A stretch of DNA of 64,000 nt from Lacihabitans sp. CCS-44 (GCF_024343735.1 NZ_RJUE01000008.1:25474-89473); one strand, 5' to 3'. Counted from the first letter of the stretch, positions 1-7,884 are shown. Notes: generated by a model from the sequence alone, not told the origin. A program made the numbers and translations.

Positions 1-1778
1 TGGAGCTTTTCAATCATTGTATTTTTGACTTGGCTTCAAAAGCCCCTTCTATAGATACTCCGCTTCATGGATTTTTACCGTTCAAGCACATAGACCACCT
101 TCATCCAGATGCGGCTATTGCAATTGCAGCTGCAAAAGACGGAAAGAAAATAACTGATGAGTTATTCAACGGCGAAATCGGTTGGGTGGGCTGGCAAAGG
201 CCAGGCTTTGATTTGGGATTAAAACTCAGAGCTTGCTTAAATGAGGCCGCAGCCAAAGGCATCACACTAAAAGGAATAATGTTGGGCTCTCACGGTTTGT
301 TTACTTGGGGCGATACCGCATATTCTAGCTATATCAATACCCTCGAAGTTATCGAAAAATGTGCTCAATATTTGGAGGATAATTTCGGAAAAACGAGACC
401 AGTTTTTGGTGGAAAGAAAATTGATAGCCTTTCAGAAACTGATAGAAAGGCCAAAGCATCGGCCTTGGCTCCAACATTGAGAGGTTATTGCTCTTCAGAA
501 CGTAAAATGGTGGGTCATTTTACAGATGACAGCCGTGTCTTAGAATTTATCAACTCTAATGATTTGGCAAAGTTGGCTCCTTTGGGCACTTCATGTCCTG
601 ACCACTTCTTGCGAACTAAAATCGCTCCATTGGTTTTAGAACCAGCCAAAATAGAAGACAAAACCTATTTGGATACAGTTTTTGAAGAATACAGAACAGG
701 TTACAAAGCCTATTATGATGCTTGTAAACATCCCAATTCACCAGCCATGCGTGACCCAAATCCTGTGGTAATTCTTTATCCGGGTGTAGGAATGTTCACA
801 TTTGCTAAAGACAAAACCATGGCTCGTTTGGCTTCAGAATACTATACCAACGCCATAAATGTAATGAAAGGTGCGGAGGCAGTTTCGGAATATACTGCCC
901 TTCCACATCAGGAAGCCTTTGATATTGAATATTGGTTGTTAGAAGAAGCTAAGCTACAAAGGATGCCAAAACCCAAGGCTCTTTCTGGCCGTATAGCTCT
1001 GATAACAGGCAGTGCAGGCGGAATAGGAAAAGCAATTGCCAAAAAATTTGCAGAAGAAGGTGCTTGTGTGATTTTGAACGATATTAATCAGGAAAGATTA
1101 GATACTGCAACTGAAGAGTTTTTAAAGCTTTACGGTAAAGACGCCGTTGCATCTACCTTATTAAATGTAACCGACAAGGATTCTACATTTACAGCCTTTG
1201 AAAACGCGGCTTTGGCATTTGGAGGCGTAGATATTGTTGTAAATAACGCAGGAATCAGTATTTCTAAATCAATAGCCGAGCATAGCCTTGAAGAGTGGGA
1301 TAGACTGTATGATATTTTAGTAAAAGGCCAATTTATAGTATCTCAAGCGGGCGTAGCTATTATGCGTAAGCAAGGAATTGGAGGAGATATCGTAAATATT
1401 GTCTCTAAAAATGCTGTGGTAGCAGGACCAAATAATCCGGGATATGGATCTGCCAAAGCAGCTCAAGCTCACATGACCAGATTGATGGCGGCAGAGTTGG
1501 GTGCTGACAAGATCAGAGTAAATACAGTGAACCCTGATGCCGTAATTTCTGACTCAAATATTTGGGCGGGAGGATGGGCCGAAGGCCGTGCCAAAGCCTA
1601 CGGAATTACGGTTGCAGAATTGCCCGCTTATTATGCCAAAAGAACGCTTCTGAATGAAATTATCTTGCCAGATGATATTGCCAACGCATGTTTCGCATTT
1701 GTGGGTGGATTGCTAAATAAGTCAACAGGAAACGCTATAAATGTTGATGGCGGAGTAGCTATGGGCTTTTATAGGTGA
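1..1778 (+). CDS. rhaEW: Bifunctional rhamnulose-1-phosphate aldolase / lactaldehyde dehydrogenase (5' truncated)
   Basis: The reading frame is open from base 3 at the window edge, so the gene begins upstream and about 592 C-terminal residues are present; the family is usually near 700. The N-terminal half is a class II aldolase: HIDHLHPDA carries the HxH zinc ligands and GSHGLFTWG a third histidine. The C-terminal half is a short-chain dehydrogenase with the nucleotide loop TGSAGGIG, NNAG and the catalytic YGSAK (YxxxK). Known family role: cleavage of L-rhamnulose-1-phosphate to DHAP and L-lactaldehyde, then NAD-dependent oxidation of lactaldehyde to L-lactate in the cytoplasm. Rhamnose isomerase lies downstream and lutABC follows, which gives a complete route to pyruvate. 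A GxxExxY cassette begins within about 10 bp of the stop codon. The identification is secure; the fusion is normal for the family. Confidence 0.93.
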   Translation, partial: ELFNHCIFDLASKAPSIDTPLHGFLPFKHIDHLHPDAAIAIAAAKDGKKITDELFNGEIGWVGWQRPGFDLGLKLRACLNEAAAKGITLKGIMLGSHGLFTWGDTAYSSYINTLEVIEKCAQYLEDNFGKTRPVFGGKKIDSLSETDRKAKASALAPTLRGYCSSERKMVGHFTDDSRVLEFINSNDLAKLAPLGTSCPDHFLRTKIAPLVLEPAKIEDKTYLDTVFEEYRTGYKAYYDACKHPNSPAMRDPNPVVILYPGVGMFTFAKDKTMARLASEYYTNAINVMKGAEAVSEYTALPHQEAFDIEYWLLEEAKLQRMPKPKALSGRIALITGSAGGIGKAIAKKFAEEGACVILNDINQERLDTATEEFLKLYGKDAVASTLLNVTDKDSTFTAFENAALAFGGVDIVVNNAGISISKSIAEHSLEEWDRLYDILVKGQFIVSQAGVAIMRKQGIGGDIVNIVSKNAVVAGPNNPGYGSAKAAQAHMTRLMAAELGADKIRVNTVNPDAVISDSNIWAGGWAEGRAKAYGITVAELPAYYAKRTLLNEIILPDDIANACFAFVGGLLNKSTGNAINVDGGVAMGFYR

Positions 1779-1787
1779 TTTTAGGGC

Positions 1788-1819
1788 ACACGGATTTTAT
1801 GGATTTGACACGGATAAAA
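1788..1819 (+). repeat. Left arm of inverted repeat flanking the GxxExxY gene
   Basis: A 32-bp element containing two CACGGAT cores (second core within TGACACGGATAAAA). It pairs as an imperfect inverted repeat with 2346-2377 and matches the direct copy at 12380-12411 at 30 of 32 positions. It starts only 9 bp after the rhaEW stop. The arms bracket exactly one gene, which suggests a cassette boundary. Confidence 0.75.
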
Positions 1820-1918
1820 ATTTATAATCATTTATTTTTTTTAAGAAATTAATGATAAAGTAGGTTCTTAATCTGCATTAATGCACATATTGATAAGAAA
1901 TCTAAATCTAATCTAAAA

Positions 1919-2305
1919 ATGAAGCACGATGAACTAACAAAAAGAATCATAAAAGTCTATTATCAAGTATATAATGAACTGGGTTATGGTTTTTTAGAAA
2001 GAGTATATCAAAATGCTATGTTTGTGGCTTTAAAGCAAGAAGAACTAGAAGTAGTTGCCCAAAAGAAAATTGATGTCTGGTTTAGAGGCTATAAAGTGGG
2101 AGAGTATTTTGCTGATTTAGTGGTTGAGGGTTTAGTGATTATTGAATTAAAAGCCGCTGACTATTTAGTTGAAGAGAATGAAGCCCAATTACTTAATTAT
2201 CTTAGAGGAACGAATATCGAAGTAGGCTTACTTTTCAATTTTGGGAAAAAAGCAGATTTTAAAAGAAAAGTGTATGATAATAATTTGAAATTTATACCCA
2301 TTTAA
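1919..2305 (+). CDS. GxxExxY family protein (PDDEXK_3-like)
   Basis: A 128-residue protein. The family signature is visible near the N-terminus as GFLERVY within GYGFLERVYQ. A PD-(D/E)XK-like core follows: ADLVVEG gives the first acidic residue and IIELKA the ExK pair. Members of the GxxExxY/PDDEXK_3 family (TIGR04256, PF13366) are small and widely scattered, without an established function; a nuclease fold is predicted. The ATG is taken because the product then has the family length. The gene has no metabolic link to the rhamnose genes around it. It is bounded by inverted CACGGAT repeats at 1788-1819 and 2346-2377, so it looks like an inserted passenger rather than part of the pathway. Confidence 0.85.
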   Translation: MKHDELTKRIIKVYYQVYNELGYGFLERVYQNAMFVALKQEELEVVAQKKIDVWFRGYKVGEYFADLVVEGLVIIELKAADYLVEENEAQLLNYLRGTNIEVGLLFNFGKKADFKRKVYDNNLKFIPI

Positions 2306-2345
2306 ATAATATTTTAGCAGGTTTGTACATAATCTATCAAAAAAA

Positions 2346-2377
2346 TATCCGTGTCTAATCTGTGTTAACCCGTGTTC
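2346..2377 (-). repeat. Right arm of inverted repeat flanking the GxxExxY gene
   Basis: Read on the minus strand this 32-bp segment carries GACACGGATA plus degenerate CACGGG and CACAGAT cores, in the order seen in the left arm at 1788-1819. It ends about 15 bp before the rhaI start codon, so the element lies in the rhaI leader. Confidence 0.65.
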
Positions 2378-2392
2378 AATAAACAACAAAAG

Positions 2393-3673
2393 ATGATAAT
2401 TTCTCAAAATATAATTGACGACCATAACGCCAAGCAATTGGCTAAACATAAGGTACTTTTTGATTTCGCCAAAAACGAAACAGAAGGTGTTGAAAAAATA
2501 ATTCAACGATTAATAGACTTCCAAGTCGCCATTCCATCTTGGGCATTGGGTACTGGTGGTACTCGTTTTGGACGTTTTCCAGGTGGCGGTGAACCAAGAA
2601 GTTTGGAAGAAAAAATTGAAGACGTAGGACTTTTGCATAAGTTAAACAAAACTTCTGGAGCCATTTCATTGCACATTCCTTGGGATATTCCAACATCTCC
2701 AAAAGACATTCAGACACTTGCTGCACAGCACGGTCTCGCTTTTGATGCAGTAAACTCGAACACTTTTCAAGATCAAGCAGGCCAAGCATTAAGCTACAAG
2801 TTTGGTTCTTTGCAAAATGTTAATAAGGCCATTCGCAAGCAAGCAATTGACCATAACATTGAGGTTATTAAACATGGTGTTGATTTAGGTTCTAAATCTT
2901 TAACGGTTTGGTTATCAGATGGTTCGTGTTTTCCTGGTCAATTAAATTTCAGAAAAGCTTTCGAAAATACACTTGAAAGTTTGCAAGAAATATATGCAGC
3001 ACTACCAGCTGATTGGAAAATGTTTGTAGAGTACAAAGCCTTCGAACCGAACTTTTATTCGATGACAGTTGGGGATTGGGGACAATCACATTTGTATGCT
3101 TCAAAATTGGGAGAAAAGGCATTCACTTTGGTGGATTTGGGTCATCATTTGCCAAACGCCAACATTGAGCAAATAGTAAGTCTCTTAATGATGGAAGGTA
3201 AATTGGGTGGTTTTCACTTCAACGATTCAAAATATGGCGACGACGACCTAACTGTTGGAAGTATCAATCCTTATCAGTTGTTTTTGATATTCAATGAATT
3301 GACTCAAGGTGATCAGCCAAATAATTCCCCTTTTGAGTTGGGCTCTGGTTTTGGATGGATGATAGATGCTTCGCATAACATCAAAGATCCATTGGAGGAT
3401 TTATTGCAATCGGTAGAAGCCATTATGGTTGCTTATGCTCAGTCTCTTTTAGTTGATGCAAAAGCATTAGAAGCCGCTCGTGATTCCAACGATGTGGTAA
3501 AAGCTCAAGAAATAATCCAAGCTGCCTATCGCACAGACGTAAGACCAATCGTGGCCGAAGCAAGGTTGAGAGCAGGAGCGGCTATTTCACCTATCGGTAT
3601 TTTCCGTGATTTACAAGTTCGTAAGGCTTTGATAGGTGAACGCGGACTGAAAACCGTTGCAACTGGATTGTGA
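2393..3673 (+). CDS. rhaI: L-rhamnose isomerase (RhaI type)
   Basis: A 426-residue sugar isomerase with a xylose-isomerase-like TIM barrel, converting L-rhamnose to L-rhamnulose. Length and sequence fit the Pseudomonas stutzeri-type RhaI rather than the E. coli RhaA branch. Recognisable segments are GTGGTRFGRFPGGGEP near the N-terminus, EYKAFEPNFYS and DLGHHLPNANIEQ in the metal-binding half, and GGFHFNDSKYGDDDL near the C-terminal side of the barrel. The ATG at 2393 is preferred over an in-frame GTG at 2372 because the upstream seven codons fall inside the repeat arm. No rhamnulokinase is visible in the window, so the phosphorylation step must be encoded elsewhere. Followed by a two-gene DUF6169 module. 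Confidence 0.92.
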   Translation: MIISQNIIDDHNAKQLAKHKVLFDFAKNETEGVEKIIQRLIDFQVAIPSWALGTGGTRFGRFPGGGEPRSLEEKIEDVGLLHKLNKTSGAISLHIPWDIPTSPKDIQTLAAQHGLAFDAVNSNTFQDQAGQALSYKFGSLQNVNKAIRKQAIDHNIEVIKHGVDLGSKSLTVWLSDGSCFPGQLNFRKAFENTLESLQEIYAALPADWKMFVEYKAFEPNFYSMTVGDWGQSHLYASKLGEKAFTLVDLGHHLPNANIEQIVSLLMMEGKLGGFHFNDSKYGDDDLTVGSINPYQLFLIFNELTQGDQPNNSPFELGSGFGWMIDASHNIKDPLEDLLQSVEAIMVAYAQSLLVDAKALEAARDSNDVVKAQEIIQAAYRTDVRPIVAEARLRAGAAISPIGIFRDLQVRKALIGERGLKTVATGL

Positions 3674-3686
3674 TATTAATTGTTAG

Positions 3687-3694
3687 TATATTTG
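3687..3694 (+). promoter_or_regulatory. Possible Bacteroidota -7 element (TAnnTTTG)
   Basis: TATATTTG fits the Bacteroidota -7 consensus TAnnTTTG. It lies 20 bp upstream of the start at 3715, with a TTG at 3668-3670 as a poor -33 candidate. Weak support in an AT-rich gap. Confidence 0.25.
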
Positions 3695-3714
3695 AAACAT
3701 AATATTAAATCGAA

Positions 3715-3897
3715 ATGATTACGATAACAATAAAAAGTAACGGGCCGAGTAACCCTAGAGCTATAGAAATTGCAAAGAAATTATTAGAGTCCAAAAAGCA
3801 AATGCAAGAAGAGTCCAAGGCTTTTGCCAAAACTAGTGAATTTCAAGAAATCAAGAAGAGACTCCAAGAGAAAAATGGAAGGAAGCAACCAGTTTGA
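3715..3897 (+). CDS. Small hypothetical protein, upstream partner of DUF6169 gene
   Basis: A 60-residue, highly charged, mostly helical protein (ITITIKSNGPSNPRAIE, then KKLLESKKQMQEESKAF and KKRLQEKN). It has no signal peptide or membrane segment. Its 3' end overlaps the start of the next gene by 23 bp in another frame, which points to translational coupling. The arrangement of a tiny charged protein followed by a larger overlapping partner resembles toxin-antitoxin pairs, but I recognise no characterised antitoxin family here. Function unknown. Confidence 0.6.
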   Translation: MITITIKSNGPSNPRAIEIAKKLLESKKQMQEESKAFAKTSEFQEIKKRLQEKNGRKQPV

Positions 3898-4381
3898 AAA
3901 TTATTATGATTTTGAATTTGCCGGAGGAGTCAGCCATTCCTATATATTCAAAACAATAAATGAAGTTGTTTTTGAAATCAAGTTTAAACCTTCAGATTAT
4001 ATTTTCGGTTACTCTGAGGTTATAAGTAATAATGCTTTTGAGTTAGGTATTGTTATTTTGGAAGGGAAAATAGGTGTTGGAAAGGATGATAAAATCCCTT
4101 CTACAATTGCTGAAATAGTTTTTGATTTTTTCTCAAAAAAATCCGATGATGTTATAATTTATATTTGTGATTCATCGGACTCAAGACAGCTTGCAAGAAA
4201 AAGAAAATTTGATTCTTGGGCAGAATATTTTAAAGGTTCCGATTATTTTAAAGTGGATGCTGAAATTATTGATATAGAAAAAAATAAAATTTATAGCTCG
4301 CTAATACTCAAGTCTGATAATCCCAACTTTAGAGAAATAATAAAATATTTTGGCTCCTTATCTTCAAAATATTCCAAATGA
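3875..4381 (+). CDS. DUF6169-like hypothetical protein
   Basis: A 168-residue soluble protein starting MEGSNQFENYYDFEF. The open frame extends further upstream, but the ATG at 3875 is chosen because the earlier codons coincide with the coding sequence of the small partner. I assign it tentatively to DUF6169, a family of unknown function; alternating strands and helices suggest a compact alpha/beta fold. Features seen are YIFKTINEVVFEIKFKPS, a GIVILEGKIGVGKDDKIPST segment, and VIIYICDSSDSRQLARKRKF. The last bases overlap the lutA start as ATGA (4378-4381), so lutA translation is probably coupled to this gene. Nothing in it suggests a metabolic role. Confidence 0.6.
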   Translation: MEGSNQFENYYDFEFAGGVSHSYIFKTINEVVFEIKFKPSDYIFGYSEVISNNAFELGIVILEGKIGVGKDDKIPSTIAEIVFDFFSKKSDDVIIYICDSSDSRQLARKRKFDSWAEYFKGSDYFKVDAEIIDIEKNKIYSSLILKSDNPNFREIIKYFGSLSSKYSK

Positions 4382-5106
4382 AAGTAGCCCTATTTATACC
4401 CTGTTACATAGACCAATTCTACCCTAAAGTTGGCATTGCCACACTGCAATTATTGGAGAAATTGGGTTGTGAAGTGCATTTTCCAGCAAATCAAACTTGT
4501 TGCGGGCAGCCCATGGCCAATTCTGGCTATGAGCATATTACAGGTGATTGCACAAAACTTTTTCAAGATAATTTTAACGAATACGACTACGTAGTTTCTC
4601 CCTCAGGAAGTTGTACTTTACACGTAAAAGAACACATTCCTCTGAAAGGCAGAATTTATGAATTAATAGAGTTTATTACGGACATATTAAAAATCGAAAG
4701 CCTCGAAGGTGAGTTTAAACATAAAGTAGGGCTTCACCAAAGTTGCCACGGGCAACGAGGTTTACATTTGAGCCAAATGTCAGAACTTAATGCTCCTTTT
4801 TTCTCAAAACCAGAGCAATTTCTCAAAAACCTTAAAGGCTTGGAATTAGTTACTTTGGATAGAAAAGACGAGTGTTGTGGCTTTGGCGGTACCTTTTGCG
4901 TGGCCGAGGAGGCCGTTTCTGTAAGAATGGGTCAAGATCGTCTTTCGGATCACCTAAAAAACGGAACCGAAATATTGACAGGAGGCGATACTTCTTGCCT
5001 AATGCATATGGAAGGTATAATTCGTAGAGAAAAACACGATATCAAAGTCATGCATATTGCAGAAATTCTTAATCAAGCAATGATAGTTCCGGGTTTAGAG
5101 AGCTGA
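4378..5106 (+). CDS. lutA: Lactate utilisation protein A (Fe-S oxidoreductase subunit)
   Basis: A 242-residue CCG-domain protein with the two cysteine-rich motifs of the family: TCCGQPMANSGY near residue 40 and ECCGFGGTFCV near residue 165, plus HQSCHGQRGL between them. LutA, LutB and LutC form the iron-sulfur complex that oxidises L-lactate to pyruvate in organisms lacking LldD-type enzymes. The start MKVALFIPCYIDQFYP is typical of the family and overlaps the stop of the preceding DUF6169-like gene. lutB follows after 80 bp of repeat-derived sequence. In this context it would use the lactate produced by the rhamnose aldolase/dehydrogenase. Confidence 0.93.
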   Translation: MKVALFIPCYIDQFYPKVGIATLQLLEKLGCEVHFPANQTCCGQPMANSGYEHITGDCTKLFQDNFNEYDYVVSPSGSCTLHVKEHIPLKGRIYELIEFITDILKIESLEGEFKHKVGLHQSCHGQRGLHLSQMSELNAPFFSKPEQFLKNLKGLELVTLDRKDECCGFGGTFCVAEEAVSVRMGQDRLSDHLKNGTEILTGGDTSCLMHMEGIIRREKHDIKVMHIAEILNQAMIVPGLES

Positions 5107-5186
5107 GTATGAGTATTGTAATTAAGTAAACTAATATTTAGGTTAAAATAATTAGCAATTGAGAGTTGGTAAATCATTTGAAAATC

Positions 5187-6614
5187 ATGTTAAAAAGTAG
5201 TTCTTCACTCACCGCTCACAACTCACAACTCGGAACACACAGTGAACGAGCCGAAATATTCAACAAAGACTTTGATCGTACCACTTGGCACGATGAAACT
5301 CTCTATTTCGTTCGTCAAAAACGAGACAAAGCGGCTTTTCAAATAAATGATTGGGAACTTTTGAGGGAAACGGCATCTCAAATCAAGAATAACGTACTCT
5401 CCAATATGCACGATTATTTGGTGCAATTTGAGGAAAATGCCATTAAAAACAACATAAAAGTACATTGGGCAGCTGATGCCAAAGAACATAACGCGATAGT
5501 TTACGGAATAATTTCTGAATATTACAAAGGAGACATTCCTGCTGATACTTTTAAAGGTATGGTAAAGTCTAAGTCGATGCTGACGGAGGAATGCCATATG
5601 AACGAGTTTTTGGCAGAAAAAGGCATTGAAGTTATCGATACCGATTTGGGTGAGCGGATAGTGCAATTGGCAGAGGAGCCACCCTCGCATATTGTGATGC
5701 CTTGTATTCATTGGAAAAAAGAAGAAATAGGAGAGTTGTTTCATAAACATTTGGGCACTGAAAAAGGCAACAAAGACCCTCAATATCTAACAGAAGCCGC
5801 ACGTCAGCACCTGAGAGACAAGTTTTTGACTCGTCCGATTGCTCTTACGGGAGTCAATTTTGCAGTAGCCGAAACGGGCGAATTTGTAGTTTGTACCAAT
5901 GAAGGCAATGCCGACATGGGAGCTCATTTGGCTGATGTTCATATAGCCAGTATGGGATTTGAGAAAATTATTCCTCAAAAAAAGCATTTAGGGGTATTTT
6001 TGAGATTGTTGGCTAGGAGTGCTACTGGTCAGCCTATTACCACATATTCGAGTCATTTCAAAAAGCCACGTGAAGGCCAACAAATGCACATCGTGATTGT
6101 GGACAACGGTCGTTCAACGCAGTTGGGCCGTGAAGATTTTCGAAATTCTTTGAAATGTATAAGATGTGCGGCATGTTTCAACACTTGTCCGGTTTACCGT
6201 AGAAGTGGAGGCCATAGTTATCACAATGCCGTAGCTGGGCCTATTGGGTCTATTTTAGCTCCGAATCTAGATATGCGAGCCAACGCCGATTTGCCATTTG
6301 CAAGTACACTTTGTGGTTCTTGTACCAATGTTTGTCCAGTTAAAATCGACATTCACCTACAGTTGTACAAATGGCGACAAGTTTTAGTGCAAGAAGGTTA
6401 TACACCAGCGTCTAAAACCTTGGCCATGAAAGGCATGTCAACAGTTTTATCAAACCCGAGTATATTTAAATTTTCAGGAAAAGTGGGTAGAATGTTGATG
6501 GATAAATTGCCTTTTTTGGTGAATAACAGCATGAATCCTTGGTACAAGCAACGTGAAATGCCTGAGCCACCAGAGGAGAGTTTTAGAGAATGGTATAAAA
6601 AAAATAGGAAATGA
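5187..6614 (+). CDS. lutB: Lactate utilisation protein B (LUD domain, ferredoxin-like)
   Basis: A 475-residue protein with an N-terminal LUD domain and a C-terminal pair of 4Fe-4S motifs: CIRCAACFNTCPVYR and CGSCTNVCPVKIDIH. Family role: the electron-transferring subunit of the lactate oxidation complex. The family-typical sequence begins at ERAEIFNKDFDRTTWHDETL; the preceding 18 or so residues (SSSSLTAHNSQLGTHS) are low-complexity and are encoded by CTCAC-rich repeat DNA. The ATG at 5187 is preferred over a TTG at 5166. The N-terminal extension is therefore probably a recent addition from repeat sequence. The stop overlaps the lutC start (ATGA at 6611-6614). Confidence 0.93.
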   Translation: MLKSSSSLTAHNSQLGTHSERAEIFNKDFDRTTWHDETLYFVRQKRDKAAFQINDWELLRETASQIKNNVLSNMHDYLVQFEENAIKNNIKVHWAADAKEHNAIVYGIISEYYKGDIPADTFKGMVKSKSMLTEECHMNEFLAEKGIEVIDTDLGERIVQLAEEPPSHIVMPCIHWKKEEIGELFHKHLGTEKGNKDPQYLTEAARQHLRDKFLTRPIALTGVNFAVAETGEFVVCTNEGNADMGAHLADVHIASMGFEKIIPQKKHLGVFLRLLARSATGQPITTYSSHFKKPREGQQMHIVIVDNGRSTQLGREDFRNSLKCIRCAACFNTCPVYRRSGGHSYHNAVAGPIGSILAPNLDMRANADLPFASTLCGSCTNVCPVKIDIHLQLYKWRQVLVQEGYTPASKTLAMKGMSTVLSNPSIFKFSGKVGRMLMDKLPFLVNNSMNPWYKQREMPEPPEESFREWYKKNRK

Positions 6615-7186
6615 GTAGTAGAGAAAACATACTTTCCAGAATAAAGCAGAATCAGCCAGAGCTGTTGCCTTTGCCAGATTTGTTGGTTTTGGGTACTGAA
6701 CAGTATGATTTGGTGCAAAAATTCACCGAAATTTTGGAAGGCATAGGAGGGAAGGTTTTGCAAGTTTCGGATTACGAAGAAATTAAAAAATACATTATAG
6801 CGAATTATCCCGTCAATGCAAGAGTGATTTCTACTTTGACAGAATTTTCAGAAAACAAAGACTGGCAAACGGCAGATCCCCATTCGCTCAAGGATGCTGA
6901 CTTTTTAATAATTAAAGGGCAATTTGCGGTGGCAGAAAATGGAGCAATATGGCTGACAGAGTCGGAAATGGGACAACGTGTAGCTCCATTTATTACTCAA
7001 TATTTAGCCATAGTTATCGATAAATCCACTATTCTGCCCACCATGCATCAGGCTTATGGACAAATAGGTATGGCGGATTATGGCTTTGGAGTATTTTTGG
7101 CTGGCCCATCCAAAACTGCGGATATTGAACAATCATTGGTTCTTGGGGCTCATGGAGCTCGTGGCTTGGTGGTGTTTTTGGTTTAA
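6611..7186 (+). CDS. lutC: Lactate utilisation protein C (LUD domain)
   Basis: A 191-residue LUD/DUF162 protein, the third part of the LutABC lactate oxidation complex. Visible family segments are the N-terminal SSRENILSRIKQNQ, the ADFLIIKGQFAVAENGAIWL core, and the C-terminal GPSKTADIEQSLVLGAHGARG with the conserved SKTADIE. The start codon overlaps the lutB stop by four bases, so the two genes are translated together. No terminator hairpin follows; a PIN toxin-antitoxin pair begins 76 bp downstream. Confidence 0.92.
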   Translation: MSSRENILSRIKQNQPELLPLPDLLVLGTEQYDLVQKFTEILEGIGGKVLQVSDYEEIKKYIIANYPVNARVISTLTEFSENKDWQTADPHSLKDADFLIIKGQFAVAENGAIWLTESEMGQRVAPFITQYLAIVIDKSTILPTMHQAYGQIGMADYGFGVFLAGPSKTADIEQSLVLGAHGARGLVVFLV

Positions 7187-7238
7187 AGTTCTAATTCTTT
7201 GATAAAATCTTTTATTTTCTAAAATCCGTTTATAATTC

Positions 7239-7246
7239 TATATTTG
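7239..7246 (+). promoter_or_regulatory. Possible -7 element (TAnnTTTG) of the PIN module
   Basis: TATATTTG matches the Bacteroidota -7 consensus and lies 16 bp before the antitoxin ATG. No convincing -33 TTTG sits at the expected distance. Confidence 0.25.
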
Positions 7247-7262
7247 TTGAAAATATTTGGTT

Positions 7263-7490
7263 ATGAATGCATTTAGAGAATATTATGAGGGTACAGACGA
7301 TACATTAGTTATCAAAATTCCAAAAGAATATCAAAAAAAACGACTTGAGGTGATTATTCTTCCAGCTGAGGATACAGATTATAAGTTGCAATTATTGGCC
7401 ATTATGGATAAAATCTCAACAGATGCCCAAAAAAGTGGCCTTACTGAAGAGAAACTTCAAGAATTACTTGATGAAAAAGATAGTATTTGA
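7263..7490 (+). CDS. Putative antitoxin of a PIN-type toxin-antitoxin pair
   Basis: A 75-residue acidic protein (FREYYEGTDDTLVIKIP, KRLEVIILPAEDTDY, then a charged helical tail). The ATG at 7263 is preferred over a TTG two codons earlier. The N-terminal strand pattern, VIKIPKEYQKKRLEVIIL, resembles the small beta-rich antitoxins that precede PIN genes in Bacteroidota. It overlaps the PIN toxin start by 20 bp, the usual arrangement for co-translated modules. The DNA-binding role is inferred from position, not from a recognised motif. Confidence 0.7.
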   Translation: MNAFREYYEGTDDTLVIKIPKEYQKKRLEVIILPAEDTDYKLQLLAIMDKISTDAQKSGLTEEKLQELLDEKDSI

Positions 7491-7869
7491 CACCAATGTA
7501 TTGGTAAGTGCTTTACTTTTTAAAACATCAACCTCAAGATTAGCGTACGAGAAAGCTCTACTAAACCACCAAATAATTAGTTCTTTAGAATGTTATATAG
7601 AACTTGTAGAAGTTTTGAGTCGATCCAAATTTTCTAAATATTTTTCTGAAATAGACAAATCGATTTTTTTAATTAATTATTATCGCTCCACCGAATTTGT
7701 AAAAGTAAATATTATAGTTGAAGATTGTAGAGACAAAAAAGATAATAAATTTCTGGCTTTAGCACTTGAGCATTCTTCTGATTTTATAGTTTCTGGAGAT
7801 AGTGATTTGCTTGTCCTAAATCCTTATAAAAATATCCCCATCATTACCCCAAATCAATTTTTGAAATAA
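7471..7869 (+). CDS. PIN-domain toxin (ribonuclease), putative TA system
   Basis: A 132-residue PIN-domain protein of the 'putative toxin-antitoxin system toxin component, PIN family' group (TIGR00305). Metal-binding acidic residues are visible: the first aspartate in VFDTNVLVSALL, a glutamate in IELVEVLSRSKF, the aspartates in DCRDKKDNKFLALA, and the last in VSGDSDLLVL. These are the family's expected active-site positions, so the nuclease appears intact. The ATG at 7471 is chosen because it begins the canonical strand KKIVFDTN and lies within the antitoxin 3' end. Family role: Mg-dependent RNase held inactive by the adjacent antitoxin. Confidence 0.88.
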   Translation: MKKIVFDTNVLVSALLFKTSTSRLAYEKALLNHQIISSLECYIELVEVLSRSKFSKYFSEIDKSIFLINYYRSTEFVKVNIIVEDCRDKKDNKFLALALEHSSDFIVSGDSDLLVLNPYKNIPIITPNQFLK

Positions 7870-7884
7870 AATCCTCCAACAAGA

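Noticed and set aside
5223..5783. Open frame of 186 codons opposite lutB
   Set aside because: Antisense to a well-supported LUD/ferredoxin protein and without recognisable domains.
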